Source of the DNA: Variovorax davisae
Lineage (GTDB): Bacteria > Pseudomonadota > Gammaproteobacteria > Burkholderiales > Burkholderiaceae_C
Assembly: GCF_030316845.1 (NCBI RefSeq)
Contig: NZ_JASZYS010000013.1
Coordinates: forward strand, 124,001 to 188,000
Direction: 5' to 3'
DNA: 64,000 nt
Each line of letters opens with the position of its first letter. The first letter of the stretch is position 1. Positions 7,516 to 16,168 of the stretch are shown one piece after another. The position numbers were made by a program, and so were the translations under genes. The notes under the pieces are model-generated. The model did no database searches. It was not told the DNA's origin and saw only the letters and a list, made by a program, of their open reading frames with translations.

Positions 7516-9550
7516 GACCAGGGAGCGCGGGGCCACCCGCCTGCTTCACCGCGCCGGTGACCTGGCGCTGAATGGCCCCGCAGTTCGTTTCTTCACCCGG
7601 ACCGGTCTCGATCAGGGGGATCAGTGCCGCCAGCGGGTTGAGCGCCGCCAGTCCGAGCGCCGCGCCCAGGCGAGCGGCCAGCGGGCCTTTCACGATCTCG
7701 AACTCAGGCTGCTTGAACGACCCGTGCAGCCGCACCGGGGTGCGCAGCGACAGCAGGCCGACCTCCTTGGGCTTGGGTGCCACCGTGATGTCGAAGCGCT
7801 CGTGCTCGAGGTCGAAGCTGCCGCTGCCCAGCACCTGGGTCTGCTCGGTGTCGACCACGAAGAGGGTCGACTTGCCGCGCCCGCCCGCGACGTCGAAATT
7901 CACGCCGCCACAGCGGATCACGATGTCCTTGTCGCCGCCGGCCAAGAGCGTCAGCACCTTGCCGCCGTTGAGCCCGCTCGCCGCATCCAGCAGGTTCGAG
8001 ATCCTGCCGTTCACCACCGTCGCGGCAATGCGCCCGTCGGCCTTGGCCGCCGCGTCCGCGATCGAGTTGCCCGTGCCCTTGAGCCGCAGCGTGGCGCCGA
8101 CCCGGCCCGCGCCCTTGGCCACGGTGGCCGGCATGGCCGGCAAGAGCTCGCCGACGCGCACGCGCTGCAGGTCGATCTGGACGTCCGACCGGATCGTCGG
8201 CTCGCGGGCGTCGAGCGCGACCTTGGCGGCCAGGGTGCCGCCCGCGAAGCCGAAGTCGAGCGGGTCCACTTTCAGCCGCGCGTCCTGCAGGCGCAGAGAA
8301 GCCTTGAGGCTCTCCAGAGGCAGGGCCTCGGGCACCACCAGCTGGCTGGCGACCAGGTCGACCTCGGCGTCGATCTTCTGCAACCGGCTGCCATCGAAGC
8401 GGCCGGCCGGCAGCACGTGGTCCGGGTCGATCGCCTTCTCCTTGGCCTTGGCGGCCGGGCGGCTGCTGCTCTCGGACTGCGACACCGCGGGCTTGCCGCC
8501 GCTCTCCTTGGTCTGGACGCCGATCAGCGGACCCAGGTCGGCGAGGTTGAGGCGCTTGCTGCGGAGGTCGGCCGTGAGCAGGGGACGGGGCTTGCGGTCG
8601 ATGTAGGCACCCTTGCCGCTGACGTCGCTCGAGCCGATGTGGCCGGCCAGGTCGTCCATGGTGTAGCGGTTGCCTTTCAGCACCAGGTGGCCCTGCAGCC
8701 GGTACGGCGGCGACGCCGGCAGCGGCAGCAGCAGGAACGGATAGAGGTTGGCCAGCGTCTGGCCTTCGATGCGCAGCTGCACGTCGATGCCCGAGATGTC
8801 CGCGGCGTCGGCGATCGTGCCCTCGATCGCGGCGCGCGTGGTGCCGGCGTCGAGCCGGCCTTGCAGCGGGAAGGGCACGCCGGATTCCTGGAAGCTCAGG
8901 ACGTCGCCCGTCAGTGCCTGGCCCGAGAACCTGGCGTGGTGGTAGCTGCCCTTGAAGTCGTATTGCGTGGTGTAGCGGTTGTTGTCGGGCCTCGCGTCGG
9001 CGTCCTTGGCCTTCTGCTGGGCCGCCGGATCGAAGGTGGTGCCCTGGACCTCGAGTTCGAAGGGCTCGCCGTGGTCGATGTAGCGCAGCCGGCCGTGGTC
9101 GACCGAGAGCGTGCTGATGCGCAGCTTGCTCGGCGAGGTGTCATCGGGATCGGAGAGGATCCAGTTCTTGCGGTTGTCGGGCAGGCGTTCGAAGACCAGG
9201 TCGGGGCGCGTGAGCGCTACGCGAGGTACCAGGATCTTTTCGGGCAGGTCGCGCAGCGACACCGAGAACTCCAGCATCTCGACCTGGGCCATCGCCGGCT
9301 CTCCCTTCGCCCACGCGGCATTGCCGAAGTAGACATCGCGCATGCGGATCGTCGGCGTCAGGCCGAGCTTCACGTGCAGGTCGGAGGTCCGGAATTCGCG
9401 CTCGGTCTTCTTCGAGATGTAGCGCTCGAGCGGCGGCCGCACCCAGTTCCAGTCGAACGATGCGAAGAACACCACCACGGCAGCGACCAGCAGGCCGAGC
9501 GCCGTCCAGATCGGATGGCGGCGCAGCAGGCTGTGGCGCGATGGGTTCAT
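7493..9550 (-). CDS. AsmA family protein
   Basis: A 685-residue protein with a single N-terminal membrane segment (WTALGLLVAAVVVFFASF) and a long periplasmic region with the AsmA pattern: KTEREFRTSDLHVKLG near the start, and a late repeat-rich domain (GAGRVGATLRLKGTGNSIAD, LNGGKVLTLLAGGDKD, CGGVNFDVAGGRG). AsmA-like proteins are bridge-like lipid transporters or envelope-assembly factors at the inner membrane. The ATG at 9548-9550 fits the transmembrane start. It converges with the hemerythrin gene and lies 63 bases after a small gene on the same strand. Confidence 0.9.
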   Translation of the reverse strand: MNPSRHSLLRRHPIWTALGLLVAAVVVFFASFDWNWVRPPLERYISKKTEREFRTSDLHVKLGLTPTIRMRDVYFGNAAWAKGEPAMAQVEMLEFSVSLRDLPEKILVPRVALTRPDLVFERLPDNRKNWILSDPDDTSPSKLRISTLSVDHGRLRYIDHGEPFELEVQGTTFDPAAQQKAKDADARPDNNRYTTQYDFKGSYHHARFSGQALTGDVLSFQESGVPFPLQGRLDAGTTRAAIEGTIADAADISGIDVQLRIEGQTLANLYPFLLLPLPASPPYRLQGHLVLKGNRYTMDDLAGHIGSSDVSGKGAYIDRKPRPLLTADLRSKRLNLADLGPLIGVQTKESGGKPAVSQSESSSRPAAKAKEKAIDPDHVLPAGRFDGSRLQKIDAEVDLVASQLVVPEALPLESLKASLRLQDARLKVDPLDFGFAGGTLAAKVALDAREPTIRSDVQIDLQRVRVGELLPAMPATVAKGAGRVGATLRLKGTGNSIADAAAKADGRIAATVVNGRISNLLDAASGLNGGKVLTLLAGGDKDIVIRCGGVNFDVAGGRGKSTLFVVDTEQTQVLGSGSFDLEHERFDITVAPKPKEVGLLSLRTPVRLHGSFKQPEFEIVKGPLAARLGAALGLAALNPLAALIPLIETGPGEETNCGAIQRQVTGAVKQAGGPALPGRQGARKP

Positions 9551-9613
9551 GGAAGTGTCGATCTCGGGGCTGCGCTGGCGACGCCGGCCTGCCGCGGCGA
9601 CGGGGGCGACGAC

Positions 9614-9811
9614 TCAACGGGCGGGAAACCGCTCCGGCAGCGGCCCCGGATCCTCTTCGCCAGTGGTGCGCTCCTTGGCGCCCTTGCCGGCATCGCGACC
9701 CAGATCCTTCATCATCTGCTCGCCCACGGGGTCCTTCCCGTCGAGGGGAACCGACTCTTCGGCGCCCAGCTCCGGCTCTTCGTTGCTTGCATCTTTGCGA
9801 GGGGTGTTCAT
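9614..9811 (-). CDS. Small hydrophilic protein, unknown
   Basis: 65 residues starting MNTPRKDASNEEPELGAEES, strongly acidic then Lys/Arg/Gly-rich, with no membrane segment or cysteine. It is probably cytoplasmic and possibly disordered. The ATG at 9811 has an AGGAGCATT box upstream on the minus strand; an earlier in-frame start at 9856 is less likely. Codon use is GC-rich like the neighbours. I do not recognise a family. Confidence 0.6.
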   Translation of the reverse strand: MNTPRKDASNEEPELGAEESVPLDGKDPVGEQMMKDLGRDAGKGAKERTTGEEDPGPLPERFPAR

Positions 9812-9964
9812 GGCAATGCTCCTGTGATGACGCACCTTGACCCCTGGCGAGGCCATCCGGCCTAGGGAGAAAGCCGAAACCCCTGTCAGCGCCGGCCGAC
9901 CGCTGGCACCCGAAGGAACGGCGCCCCGCCCGGCCGGCGGCGAAGGCCGCAGACAAGGCGTCGG

Positions 9965-10633
9965 CTACGGGTCTTCGCTCTCCCATTGGTCCACGAACGG
10001 GTAGCGCGCCGCCCAGTGGTCCAGCAGCCGGGGCTCGGTGTCGACGCGCCGCACCACCTCCGCCATGCGCGGGGCTTCGCGGTAGAACCGAAGCCGGCGC
10101 GGCTGCCAGCGCGACACCACCGTGACGTACAGGTCCAGCACGCTCAGCCGGTCCCCCAGCAGGTAGCGGGGCCCACGCGGCAGCTGTGCATCCATGTCCC
10201 GCCAGCACTGCGCGATCCGCTCGGCGGTTCGGTCGAGGAGGGTCGCTTGCGCCTCCGGGCTGGCGGCGAGACGGGAGGGCTCGTCGCGGACCCAGTAGAG
10301 CGAGTAGATCGCAGCCGAGACGAAGCTCATCCAGCGCAGAAACTGGCCCCGGGTCGGATCGTCGATGCTCGGCGCCAGGCCTGCGGCGGGGTAGCGGTCG
10401 GCAAGCCACACCAGCATCGCGGCGCTCTCGGTCATGACTTCGCCGGAGGGCAGCACCAGCACCGGCACCTGGCGCATCGGATTCACGGCCATCAGCCGCC
10501 CGCGCTCCTGTTCGCCTTGCCAGGGAGCGACGTCCACGACCTTGACCGGCAAGTCCAGCAGCGTGAGCGCCGCATGCACCGGCGTGGCGCCGGAGCCCGG
10601 CGCACCATAGAGGATGAAGGGGGCGGAGGCCAT
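9965..10633 (-). CDS. Glutathione S-transferase family protein
   Basis: 222 residues with the two-domain GST layout. The N-terminal thioredoxin-like half contains APFILYGAPGSGATP and the GSH-binding cis-Pro/SxS region (QVPVLVLPSGEVMTESAAM). The all-helical C-terminal half contains LLGDRLSVLDLYVTVVSRW, the N-capping motif region. The start chosen at 10633 gives the normal beginning; an upstream in-frame start would add 27 unrelated residues. The residue in the catalytic Ser/Cys position is within GSGATP. The substrate is unknown. Confidence 0.88.
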   Translation of the reverse strand: MASAPFILYGAPGSGATPVHAALTLLDLPVKVVDVAPWQGEQERGRLMAVNPMRQVPVLVLPSGEVMTESAAMLVWLADRYPAAGLAPSIDDPTRGQFLRWMSFVSAAIYSLYWVRDEPSRLAASPEAQATLLDRTAERIAQCWRDMDAQLPRGPRYLLGDRLSVLDLYVTVVSRWQPRRLRFYREAPRMAEVVRRVDTEPRLLDHWAARYPFVDQWESEDP

Positions 10634-10710
10634 GCCGTACCTCGCAAGGGAATGCGCCAAGCTAGCACGCGGACTGTCGCGAAGTCTGTAGGCCCGCGCC
10701 CCGCATGGAC

Positions 10711-10917
10711 TCAATAGCGATAGGGGTTGTCCGGACGCCGGTCGTAGCGATCCGGCACCCCGTCGCGGTCGTAGTCACGGCGCGCGCCGGGCGGCGGCGG
10801 CGGGGCAGGTCGGCTGTAGTAGGCCCCGGGCGGCGGTCCGGCGTCGTACGGAACGGCAACGCAGCCGGTCAGCGCGGCGGCGGCGCCAGCCAGGAGGAGG
10901 GGGAAGAGTGTTTTCAT
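10711..10917 (-). CDS. Small lipoprotein with a calcium-loop-like motif
   Basis: 68 residues with a lipoprotein signal peptide ending LTGC, followed by a Pro/Tyr-rich segment and DYDRDGVPDRYDRRPDNP. The Asp spacing of that last segment resembles a thrombospondin type-3 or EF-hand-like calcium loop. It would be anchored in the outer or inner membrane facing the periplasm. Similar short Pro/Asp-rich lipoproteins are common in Burkholderiales but have no assigned role. The gene is alone, 77 bases upstream of the GST start on the same strand. Confidence 0.75.
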   Translation of the reverse strand: MKTLFPLLLAGAAAALTGCVAVPYDAGPPPGAYYSRPAPPPPPGARRDYDRDGVPDRYDRRPDNPYRY

Positions 10918-11099
10918 GAAGTTGAAGTTGCGCCGATCCGCATCGCCTGGCAGCGGCGGATCCGCCCGTGTCCAGGTAGGTGCATGCCCTTTTTGACGGT
11001 GGCGTTAACTTGATGGCGCTCGCCAATCCGACCCAACGATGTCAATGTTCTGCCCGCGCCAGTGCCCGGGAGCGGCCGCATCAGATGGAGGGGCGAACC

Positions 11100-11840
11100 A
11101 TGATTGCATTTCTTGTCTCCGTGTTGCTGGCTGGACTGCTTGCAGGTTGTGGCGGCGGAGGCGACGGCGGCATGGCCGTCGGCACCGTGGTCCAGTCCGA
11201 CGCGCCACCCGCCGCCGGTTCGTCGAAAGGGCTGGACACCGCTCCCCGCCTCAAGCCGGACGAAGATGCAGCGCTGTGCACGGTCGAGATCTATGGCGAC
11301 TCGATCATGGCCCTTAACGGAACCGCGGAATCGCCCGTGATGACGCTGCAGCGCATCCGGCCCAACCTGGTGTTCACCGATCATTCGGCCCAGGGCATGA
11401 GGCTGCTCGACCTCGCGTCTGCCTTTCCCTGGGTGACTCGCAGCGCCCGCTTCGTGATCATCGAGAACGGCGTCATCGACGCCTGGCAAGGGGCGAGCAT
11501 CAACGCGGTCATCAACGAGTACAACGCCATCATCCAGAGGGTGCGGGACGAGGGCCGGGTTCCGGTGCTGACCGGCTTTTCGCACCAGGCCAGGGGTGGG
11601 CCCATGGGATATGGCGACCTGCTGCGCCGGGACTTCTACGATTCCGTGGTCCAGGCGGTCGCCGCGAACACCCACACCGCCTTCGCCGACTGGGGGTCGG
11701 TGCCCTTCTATGGCGCCTGGGATCTGCTCGACTTCGTGCATCCCAACAAGAACTACAGCGACCGGCTGGTCGGGCGGCTCGCGATCACCCTCGATCCGCT
11801 CACCACGAACTGCACGAACCTGCTGGTTCCCGCCGGCTGA
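11100..11840 (+). CDS. SGNH/GDSL-type hydrolase lipoprotein
   Basis: 246 residues: lipobox LLAGC and a Gly-rich linker, then block I VEIYGDSIM (nucleophile Ser in GDS), block III-like FVIIENGVIDAW, and block V LLDFVHPN with the catalytic Asp and His. This is the SGNH ester hydrolase arrangement in a secreted, lipid-anchored form. Block III lacks the usual G-x-N-D order (E-N-G-V-I-D instead). The ATG at 11100 follows GGAGGGG; a second ATG 15 bases upstream is in frame. The substrate is unknown. Confidence 0.75.
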   Translation: MIAFLVSVLLAGLLAGCGGGGDGGMAVGTVVQSDAPPAAGSSKGLDTAPRLKPDEDAALCTVEIYGDSIMALNGTAESPVMTLQRIRPNLVFTDHSAQGMRLLDLASAFPWVTRSARFVIIENGVIDAWQGASINAVINEYNAIIQRVRDEGRVPVLTGFSHQARGGPMGYGDLLRRDFYDSVVQAVAANTHTAFADWGSVPFYGAWDLLDFVHPNKNYSDRLVGRLAITLDPLTTNCTNLLVPAG

Positions 11841-11856
11841 TCGGGCCGGGGGTGGC

Positions 11857-12936
11857 CTATTTGGGCCTGGGCCGCGACAGTGCGCGGTCCGGCACGCTGA
11901 GCCTGCCCGCGCGCAGCTCGCGCACGGCGAGGGCGACGGCGCGCGCCACGTTGCGGGTTTCCTCCTGCATGTCGACGTCGCGGTCCAGCGTGTCGTGGCT
12001 GGTGGCGTACGGCTCGTAGTAGCCGATGTAGCGGTCCAGCCGGGCCTGTGCGCCGGCGTCGACAAGGCCCATCCAGTCGAGCCAGTCGCAAAGATTGCGG
12101 CGCAGGCTTTCGATGCCGGCGACGTCGCCATGCACCAGCACGCCGTAGACGCGGCCGGCCAGGTGCTTGGGAAAGTGCCAGCCGTCGCCGTCCAGTTCCA
12201 GCGCCTTGGCCTCGTCGGCCTTCTTGCCGTGCGTGCTGGTCGGATCGGGATTGCCGCCGTCGGCGCACACCAGCCGGTCGATCATGAGCTTCAGCGGGCT
12301 CGTGGCCTGGTACCAATGCGTGGGCGTGATCAGTATCACACCGTGCGCCGCCACCCAGCGCTCGTAGATCTCGTTCATCCAGTCGCCGATCTGGCGCAGC
12401 GAATGATTGGGGTAGCAGCTGCACGGCCAGTGGCACAGCGGCATGGCGGTCGAGACACAGCTCTTGCAGGGATGGATCTGCTTGCCGTATTCCGAGGTCA
12501 CCAGACTCAGGTCCAGCACGTCCGCCTGGATGTCGGCGGCTACGAGCACTTCGCGCGCCAGTTCGGTGAGCCGCCAGGATTTCGATACTTCGCCGGGACA
12601 GGTGCCGTCGTTGCGCGGCGATCCGTTGACCAGCAAGACACGCGATCGCGTGTCCGGTCGGCCCCACAGCGCCTGTGCGGCATCGATGCGCGCCTTGCAT
12701 TCGATCCAGTCCACGGAGAGCTCGTACTGCGGATCCGCATGACCGGCGCCTGCCTTGCGCGTGACAGGCGCCTTGCGCCCTTGCTCGTAGGCCTCCCACG
12801 CGATGAGCTCGATGCGTTCGAGTGCCTTCGCCTCCGCCTTGAAGGCGGGGTCCTGGTAGGGCTGCATGAATCGATCGTGGAACGCGGCGCGCTGCAGCGA
12901 CTCGGGCGCCTGTCCTTTCCGGATTCTCGGCGTCAT
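11857..12936 (-). CDS. Flavodoxin-fold NAD(P)H-dependent reductase-like protein
   Basis: 359 residues. From about residue 95 it has a flavodoxin-like FMN reductase domain (VLLVNGSPRNDGTCPGEVSK, ILITPTHWYQATSPLKLMID). Between these lies a Cys-rich loop (HPCKSCVSTAMPLCHWPCSC) resembling the cysteine clusters of iron-sulfur flavoproteins. The N-terminal 90 residues are a separate helical, charged region. It overlaps the upstream iron-permease-family gene as ATGA, so the two are co-translated. A link to iron or redox metabolism is inference. Confidence 0.8.
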   Translation of the reverse strand: MTPRIRKGQAPESLQRAAFHDRFMQPYQDPAFKAEAKALERIELIAWEAYEQGRKAPVTRKAGAGHADPQYELSVDWIECKARIDAAQALWGRPDTRSRVLLVNGSPRNDGTCPGEVSKSWRLTELAREVLVAADIQADVLDLSLVTSEYGKQIHPCKSCVSTAMPLCHWPCSCYPNHSLRQIGDWMNEIYERWVAAHGVILITPTHWYQATSPLKLMIDRLVCADGGNPDPTSTHGKKADEAKALELDGDGWHFPKHLAGRVYGVLVHGDVAGIESLRRNLCDWLDWMGLVDAGAQARLDRYIGYYEPYATSHDTLDRDVDMQEETRNVARAVALAVRELRAGRLSVPDRALSRPRPK

Positions 12937-13478
12937 TGCGTCAGCCTCGTCTGCGCTGGGCCTGCACCGGGGCGCCGATCGGTCGGCATGCCCTCTTCGT
13001 CGATGGAATGGGTCTCCTTGCCTCTGCCACCGTCCTTGGCGCGGGCGGCCAGGCGGACGTAGAACTCCGCCACGTCCCGCAGGTCCTGCTCGTCCAGGTC
13101 CTCGATCCCGATCATGCGATTGCTCGCCTGCTTGCTGGCCGCCAGAAGCTCGTTGAGCTTCAGGTGCAGTGCGATGCTGTCCTTGTTCTGGCTTTGCTGG
13201 ATCATGAACACCATCAGGAACGTGACGATGGTGGTGCCCGTGTTGATGACGAGCTGCCAGTTCTCCGAGTAGTGGAAGAAGTGCCCGAGCGCGGCCCAGA
13301 CCACGACCGAGGCCAGGGCCAGCGCGAACGCAAGCGGCGAGCCGGCCCATCGGGTGACCCGCGACGCAAAACGGTCGAAGGCCGTCAGGACGACGGAATG
13401 GCTGGCATAGGCCGACGTGTTCGTCGTCGGCATCGAGCCCAGCGCTTCATCCTGCGGCGGAGCCAGATCTGGGGGCAT
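12933..13478 (-). CDS. Low-affinity iron permease family membrane protein
   Basis: 181 residues with two membrane segments (PLAFALALASVVVWAALGHF and LVINTGTTIVTFLMVFMIQ) followed by QSQNKDSIALHLKLNELL, the signature stretch of the Iron_permease family related to yeast Fet4 only over this region. In bacteria the function is not established. The ATG at 13478 has GAAGGAAAAAAGA upstream. The last base pairs overlap the flavodoxin-fold gene as ATGA. Confidence 0.85.
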   Translation of the reverse strand: MPPDLAPPQDEALGSMPTTNTSAYASHSVVLTAFDRFASRVTRWAGSPLAFALALASVVVWAALGHFFHYSENWQLVINTGTTIVTFLMVFMIQQSQNKDSIALHLKLNELLAASKQASNRMIGIEDLDEQDLRDVAEFYVRLAARAKDGGRGKETHSIDEEGMPTDRRPGAGPAQTRLTQ

Positions 13479-13780
13479 TCTTTTTTCCTTCTTGGCAAGG
13501 ATTCCAGCGCCGCGCGCTGCACTCGTTCGAGTGGCAGAGTTTCCAGGCACGGGGGGACGGGGTGGTGTCGGCGGGGTGTTGCCAAGGATGTAGGCGGGCA
13601 CGCAGCGTCCGACCGGGCGGGCGCCGGGGGCGCCCGCCGTCGACCTGCTTCGCGCCAAGAATGGAAGCTGTCCTACGCCGTTGCATTGCGCCACATCGCA
13701 TGGTTTGCTGTGCTTCGGCAGCCCTCGGACGCCAGGTCCGCGCCGCAGCTGGATCCAGCCCTTTCCAACCGGGAGCCGCC
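13479..13780. other. Intergenic region between divergent genes
   Basis: About 300 bases separating the minus-strand iron-permease gene from the plus-strand phosphatase operon. It holds a strong GC-rich inverted repeat near 13617-13637 (GCGGGCGCC, GGG, GGCGCCCGC) without a T tract. Promoters for both directions must lie here but I could not place them. Confidence 0.5.
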
Positions 13781-13921
13781 ATGGCCTATGCGAAGTACGA
13801 GCAGCGAGGTTGCGAGCCTGACCACGCGGAGGAGGCCGTGGGTGGAAGCGCAGCGCGCGTGCGGTCAGAGGGCGGGCCGGTGATGTGGGCTTTCGGCCCG
13901 GCGGCGGTGGCCGCGCCATGA
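13781..13921 (+). CDS. Short ORF coupled to the phosphatase gene
   Basis: A 46-codon frame starting ATG at 13781 with GGGAG ten bases upstream and ending TGA at 13919-13921, overlapping the phosphatase start as ATGA. The product (MAYAKYEQRGCEPDHAEEAV at the start) is not recognised. The ribosome-binding site plus exact stop-start overlap argue that it is translated, perhaps mainly to deliver ribosomes to the next gene. Confidence 0.45.
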   Translation: MAYAKYEQRGCEPDHAEEAVGGSAARVRSEGGPVMWAFGPAAVAAP

Positions 13922-14685
13922 ACGCCGGCTGGCCAGGGCAGCTGTGGATCGTCCGGCATGGCCAGAGTGCCGGCAACGTCGCGCGCGACGCGGCGGAATC
14001 CGGAGGCTTGGCCGTCATCGACCTGGCTTGGCGTGACATCGATGTTCCGCTGTCGGAACTCGGGGTGCAGCAGTCCATGGCGTTGGGCGACTGGTTCGCC
14101 AAGCTGCCTGCGCACGAGCAGCCCGAGGTGATCCTGTGCTCGCCTTACGAGCGCGCGCGCCAGACCGCCGAGCTGGTCGCCGATCGTGCCCGCATGTCCA
14201 GCCCGGCCGCTCGCCTGCGCCTGGACGAGCGCCTGCGCGAAAAGGAGTTCGGCATCCTCGACCGGCTGACGAAGTTCGGCATCCAGCAGAAGCATCCCGA
14301 ACTCAACGAGCAGCGACTGCATGTCGGCAAGTTCTACTTCAGGCCACCCGGGGGCGAAAGCTGGTGCGACGTGATCCTTCGATTGCGCAGCCTGATCGAA
14401 ATGATCACGCGGGAATATGCGCAGCGCCGCGTGCTCGTGGTGGCGCACCAGGTCATCGTGAACTGCATGCGATACCTGCTCGAACGCCTCGACGAGAACA
14501 AGATCCTCGAGATCGACCGCCAGGGCGACGTTCCCAATTGCGCCATCACCTCCTACCGCGCCGGACGCGGTCCTGGGGATGAAGAGATGCTGCAACTGGA
14601 CCTGGTCAATTTCCTCGCCCCGCTGCGCGAAGCGGCCACGCCCGTCACCACCGCCCCCGACCTGCCGACGGCGGCGAAACCTTGA
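13918..14685 (+). CDS. Histidine phosphatase family protein
   Basis: 255 residues of the phosphoglycerate-mutase-like branch: WIVRHGQSAGN (phospho-accepting His in RHG), SPYERARQTAE (conserved Arg), KEFGILD (acid region) and VVAHQVIVNCM (second His). It is cytoplasmic and lacks a signal peptide. It is the first substantial gene of a run that continues with NAD(P)HX dehydratase, a membrane protein, Ku and YihY. The substrate cannot be told from the sequence. Confidence 0.9.
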   Translation: MNAGWPGQLWIVRHGQSAGNVARDAAESGGLAVIDLAWRDIDVPLSELGVQQSMALGDWFAKLPAHEQPEVILCSPYERARQTAELVADRARMSSPAARLRLDERLREKEFGILDRLTKFGIQQKHPELNEQRLHVGKFYFRPPGGESWCDVILRLRSLIEMITREYAQRRVLVVAHQVIVNCMRYLLERLDENKILEIDRQGDVPNCAITSYRAGRGPGDEEMLQLDLVNFLAPLREAATPVTTAPDLPTAAKP

Positions 14686-14692
14686 GCGCGCG

Positions 14693-15628
14693 ATGGACGC
14701 GACCGGTTCCCGACCGAAGCGACTGACACCTGCCGCCCTGGCGCGTTGGCCGCTGCCGAAGCCGGGTGACGATGCGGACAAGGAGGATCGCGGCCATGTG
14801 CTGATCGTTGCTGGCAGCCAGGAGATGCCCGGTGCGGCGCTGCTGGCTGCCGTGGCAGCATTGCGGGCAGGCGCAGGCAAGCTCACGATGGCGGCGCCGG
14901 CATGCATCGCGCAAGGCCTCGCGTTCGCGGTGCCCGAGGCGCGCGTCGTCAGCCTTCCCCAGGCGCGCAGCGGCGGCCTGCTCGTTCGCGGCGGCGATGC
15001 GCTCGCCGCCACTGCGGAGCACGTCCGGGCGCTGGTGGTGGGGCCCGGCATGCAGGATGAACGCGCGACCGTCGGCTTCGTGCGCGCGCTGATGCCGCTG
15101 TTCTCTCACGCGACGGTGGTGCTGGATGCCTTGGCCCTGTCGATCGTCCGCCACGGCGCGCTGGACCAGCCGACGGTATTGACGCCGCACGCTGGCGAGA
15201 TGGCCTACCTCAGCGGACAGAGCAAGGAGGCCGTTTGTGCCGACCCGGTCGGAGCGGCCCGCGAGGCGGCCACGCGCTGGAACGGCTGCGTGGCGCTGAA
15301 GGGGGGCAGCACCGTCATTGCCTCGCCGGACGGCGCGATGTGGAAGTTCGACGATGGCGCGGCAGGCTTGGCCACCTCCGGTTCCGGCGACACGCTGGCG
15401 GGATTGATCGGCGGCCTGGCGGCGCGTGGCCTGCAGCCCCTCCCCGCATGTGCCTGGGGTGTGGTCGCGCACGCCAGCGCTGGCGCTGCATTGGCGCGCT
15501 TGCACGGTCCGGTGGGCTACCTGGCGCGCGAGTTGGCTCGCGAGCTGCCCGGCAGCCTGCACGCTCTCAGCCAGCGGCGGCGACGCGGGTCGAGCCCATC
15601 GCCTACCCGCGCGCTGGTCGCTGGATGA
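14693..15628 (+). CDS. nnrD: ADP-dependent NAD(P)H-hydrate dehydratase
   Basis: 311 residues matching the carbohydrate-kinase-like dehydratase that repairs hydrated NADH and NADPH using ADP or ATP. Visible family blocks are GHVLIVAGSQEMPGAALLA, VVLDALAL, LTPHAGEMAYL and the nucleotide-binding TSGSGDTLAGLIGGL. The epimerase domain (NnrE/YjeF-N) is absent, so this is the single-domain form. The ATG at 14693 lies 7 bases after the phosphatase stop; the gene ends in an ATGA overlap with the next one. Confidence 0.92.
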   Translation: MDATGSRPKRLTPAALARWPLPKPGDDADKEDRGHVLIVAGSQEMPGAALLAAVAALRAGAGKLTMAAPACIAQGLAFAVPEARVVSLPQARSGGLLVRGGDALAATAEHVRALVVGPGMQDERATVGFVRALMPLFSHATVVLDALALSIVRHGALDQPTVLTPHAGEMAYLSGQSKEAVCADPVGAAREAATRWNGCVALKGGSTVIASPDGAMWKFDDGAAGLATSGSGDTLAGLIGGLAARGLQPLPACAWGVVAHASAGAALARLHGPVGYLARELARELPGSLHALSQRRRRGSSPSPTRALVAG

Positions 15629-15963
15629 CCGGGCGCGAAGGCACCGACACGGAGATTGCAGCCTTCGAACATGCAACAGGACATCCTCGCCTGCGCGACT
15701 GCGCGCAGGCGACAGCACCGAACGTGGACTTTCTGGACCTCGTGCAATGGCCGGCATTCGCGGCATCGATCGCTGCGGCCTATCTGGTCGGCTCCAACTC
15801 GAAGGGAAAACGCAATGCGGGCTTCTGGATATTCCTGCTCAGCAACGTCCTTTGGGTGGCTTGGGGGATTCACACCGCCGCGTGGGCCCTGATCGCGCTG
15901 CAGCTCTGCCTGGCCGCGCTCAACGTTCGGGGCTTGTTCAAGACCGAGGCGTCACCGCCGTGA
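15625..15963 (+). CDS. Small membrane protein
   Basis: 112 residues. A hydrophilic N-terminus is followed by three hydrophobic segments (WPAFAASIAAAYLVGS, AGFWIFLLSNVLWVAWG, AALIALQLCLAALNV-like region), separated by SNSKGKRN. The size and the W-G pattern recall half-size PnuC/SemiSWEET-like membrane proteins, but I would not name a function. The start at 15625 overlaps the dehydratase stop as ATGA. Confidence 0.7.
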   Translation: MTGREGTDTEIAAFEHATGHPRLRDCAQATAPNVDFLDLVQWPAFAASIAAAYLVGSNSKGKRNAGFWIFLLSNVLWVAWGIHTAAWALIALQLCLAALNVRGLFKTEASPP

Positions 15964-16168
15964 GCGGCTTCGCCGCCGGCGCGTGCGGGCGCCTGCGGGC
16001 GTTCTCTCGATGGCTTCGCCCGTCAATCCCTACAGCCGCTGGGTCTTCCGGCTGACGGCTCGCGGCCTCGCGTCCGGCGAAGATCGCGCCAATTCATGGG
16101 CAAACGCTCGGATGCGCCGCCGGGGCCACCCCGGTCATCGGATCCAGAGCAACTTCGAAAGAACTGGG

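Noticed and set aside
13613..13638. Strong GC-rich inverted repeat as a terminator
   Set aside because: It lies between divergent genes and lacks a T tract, so a terminator role is unlikely.
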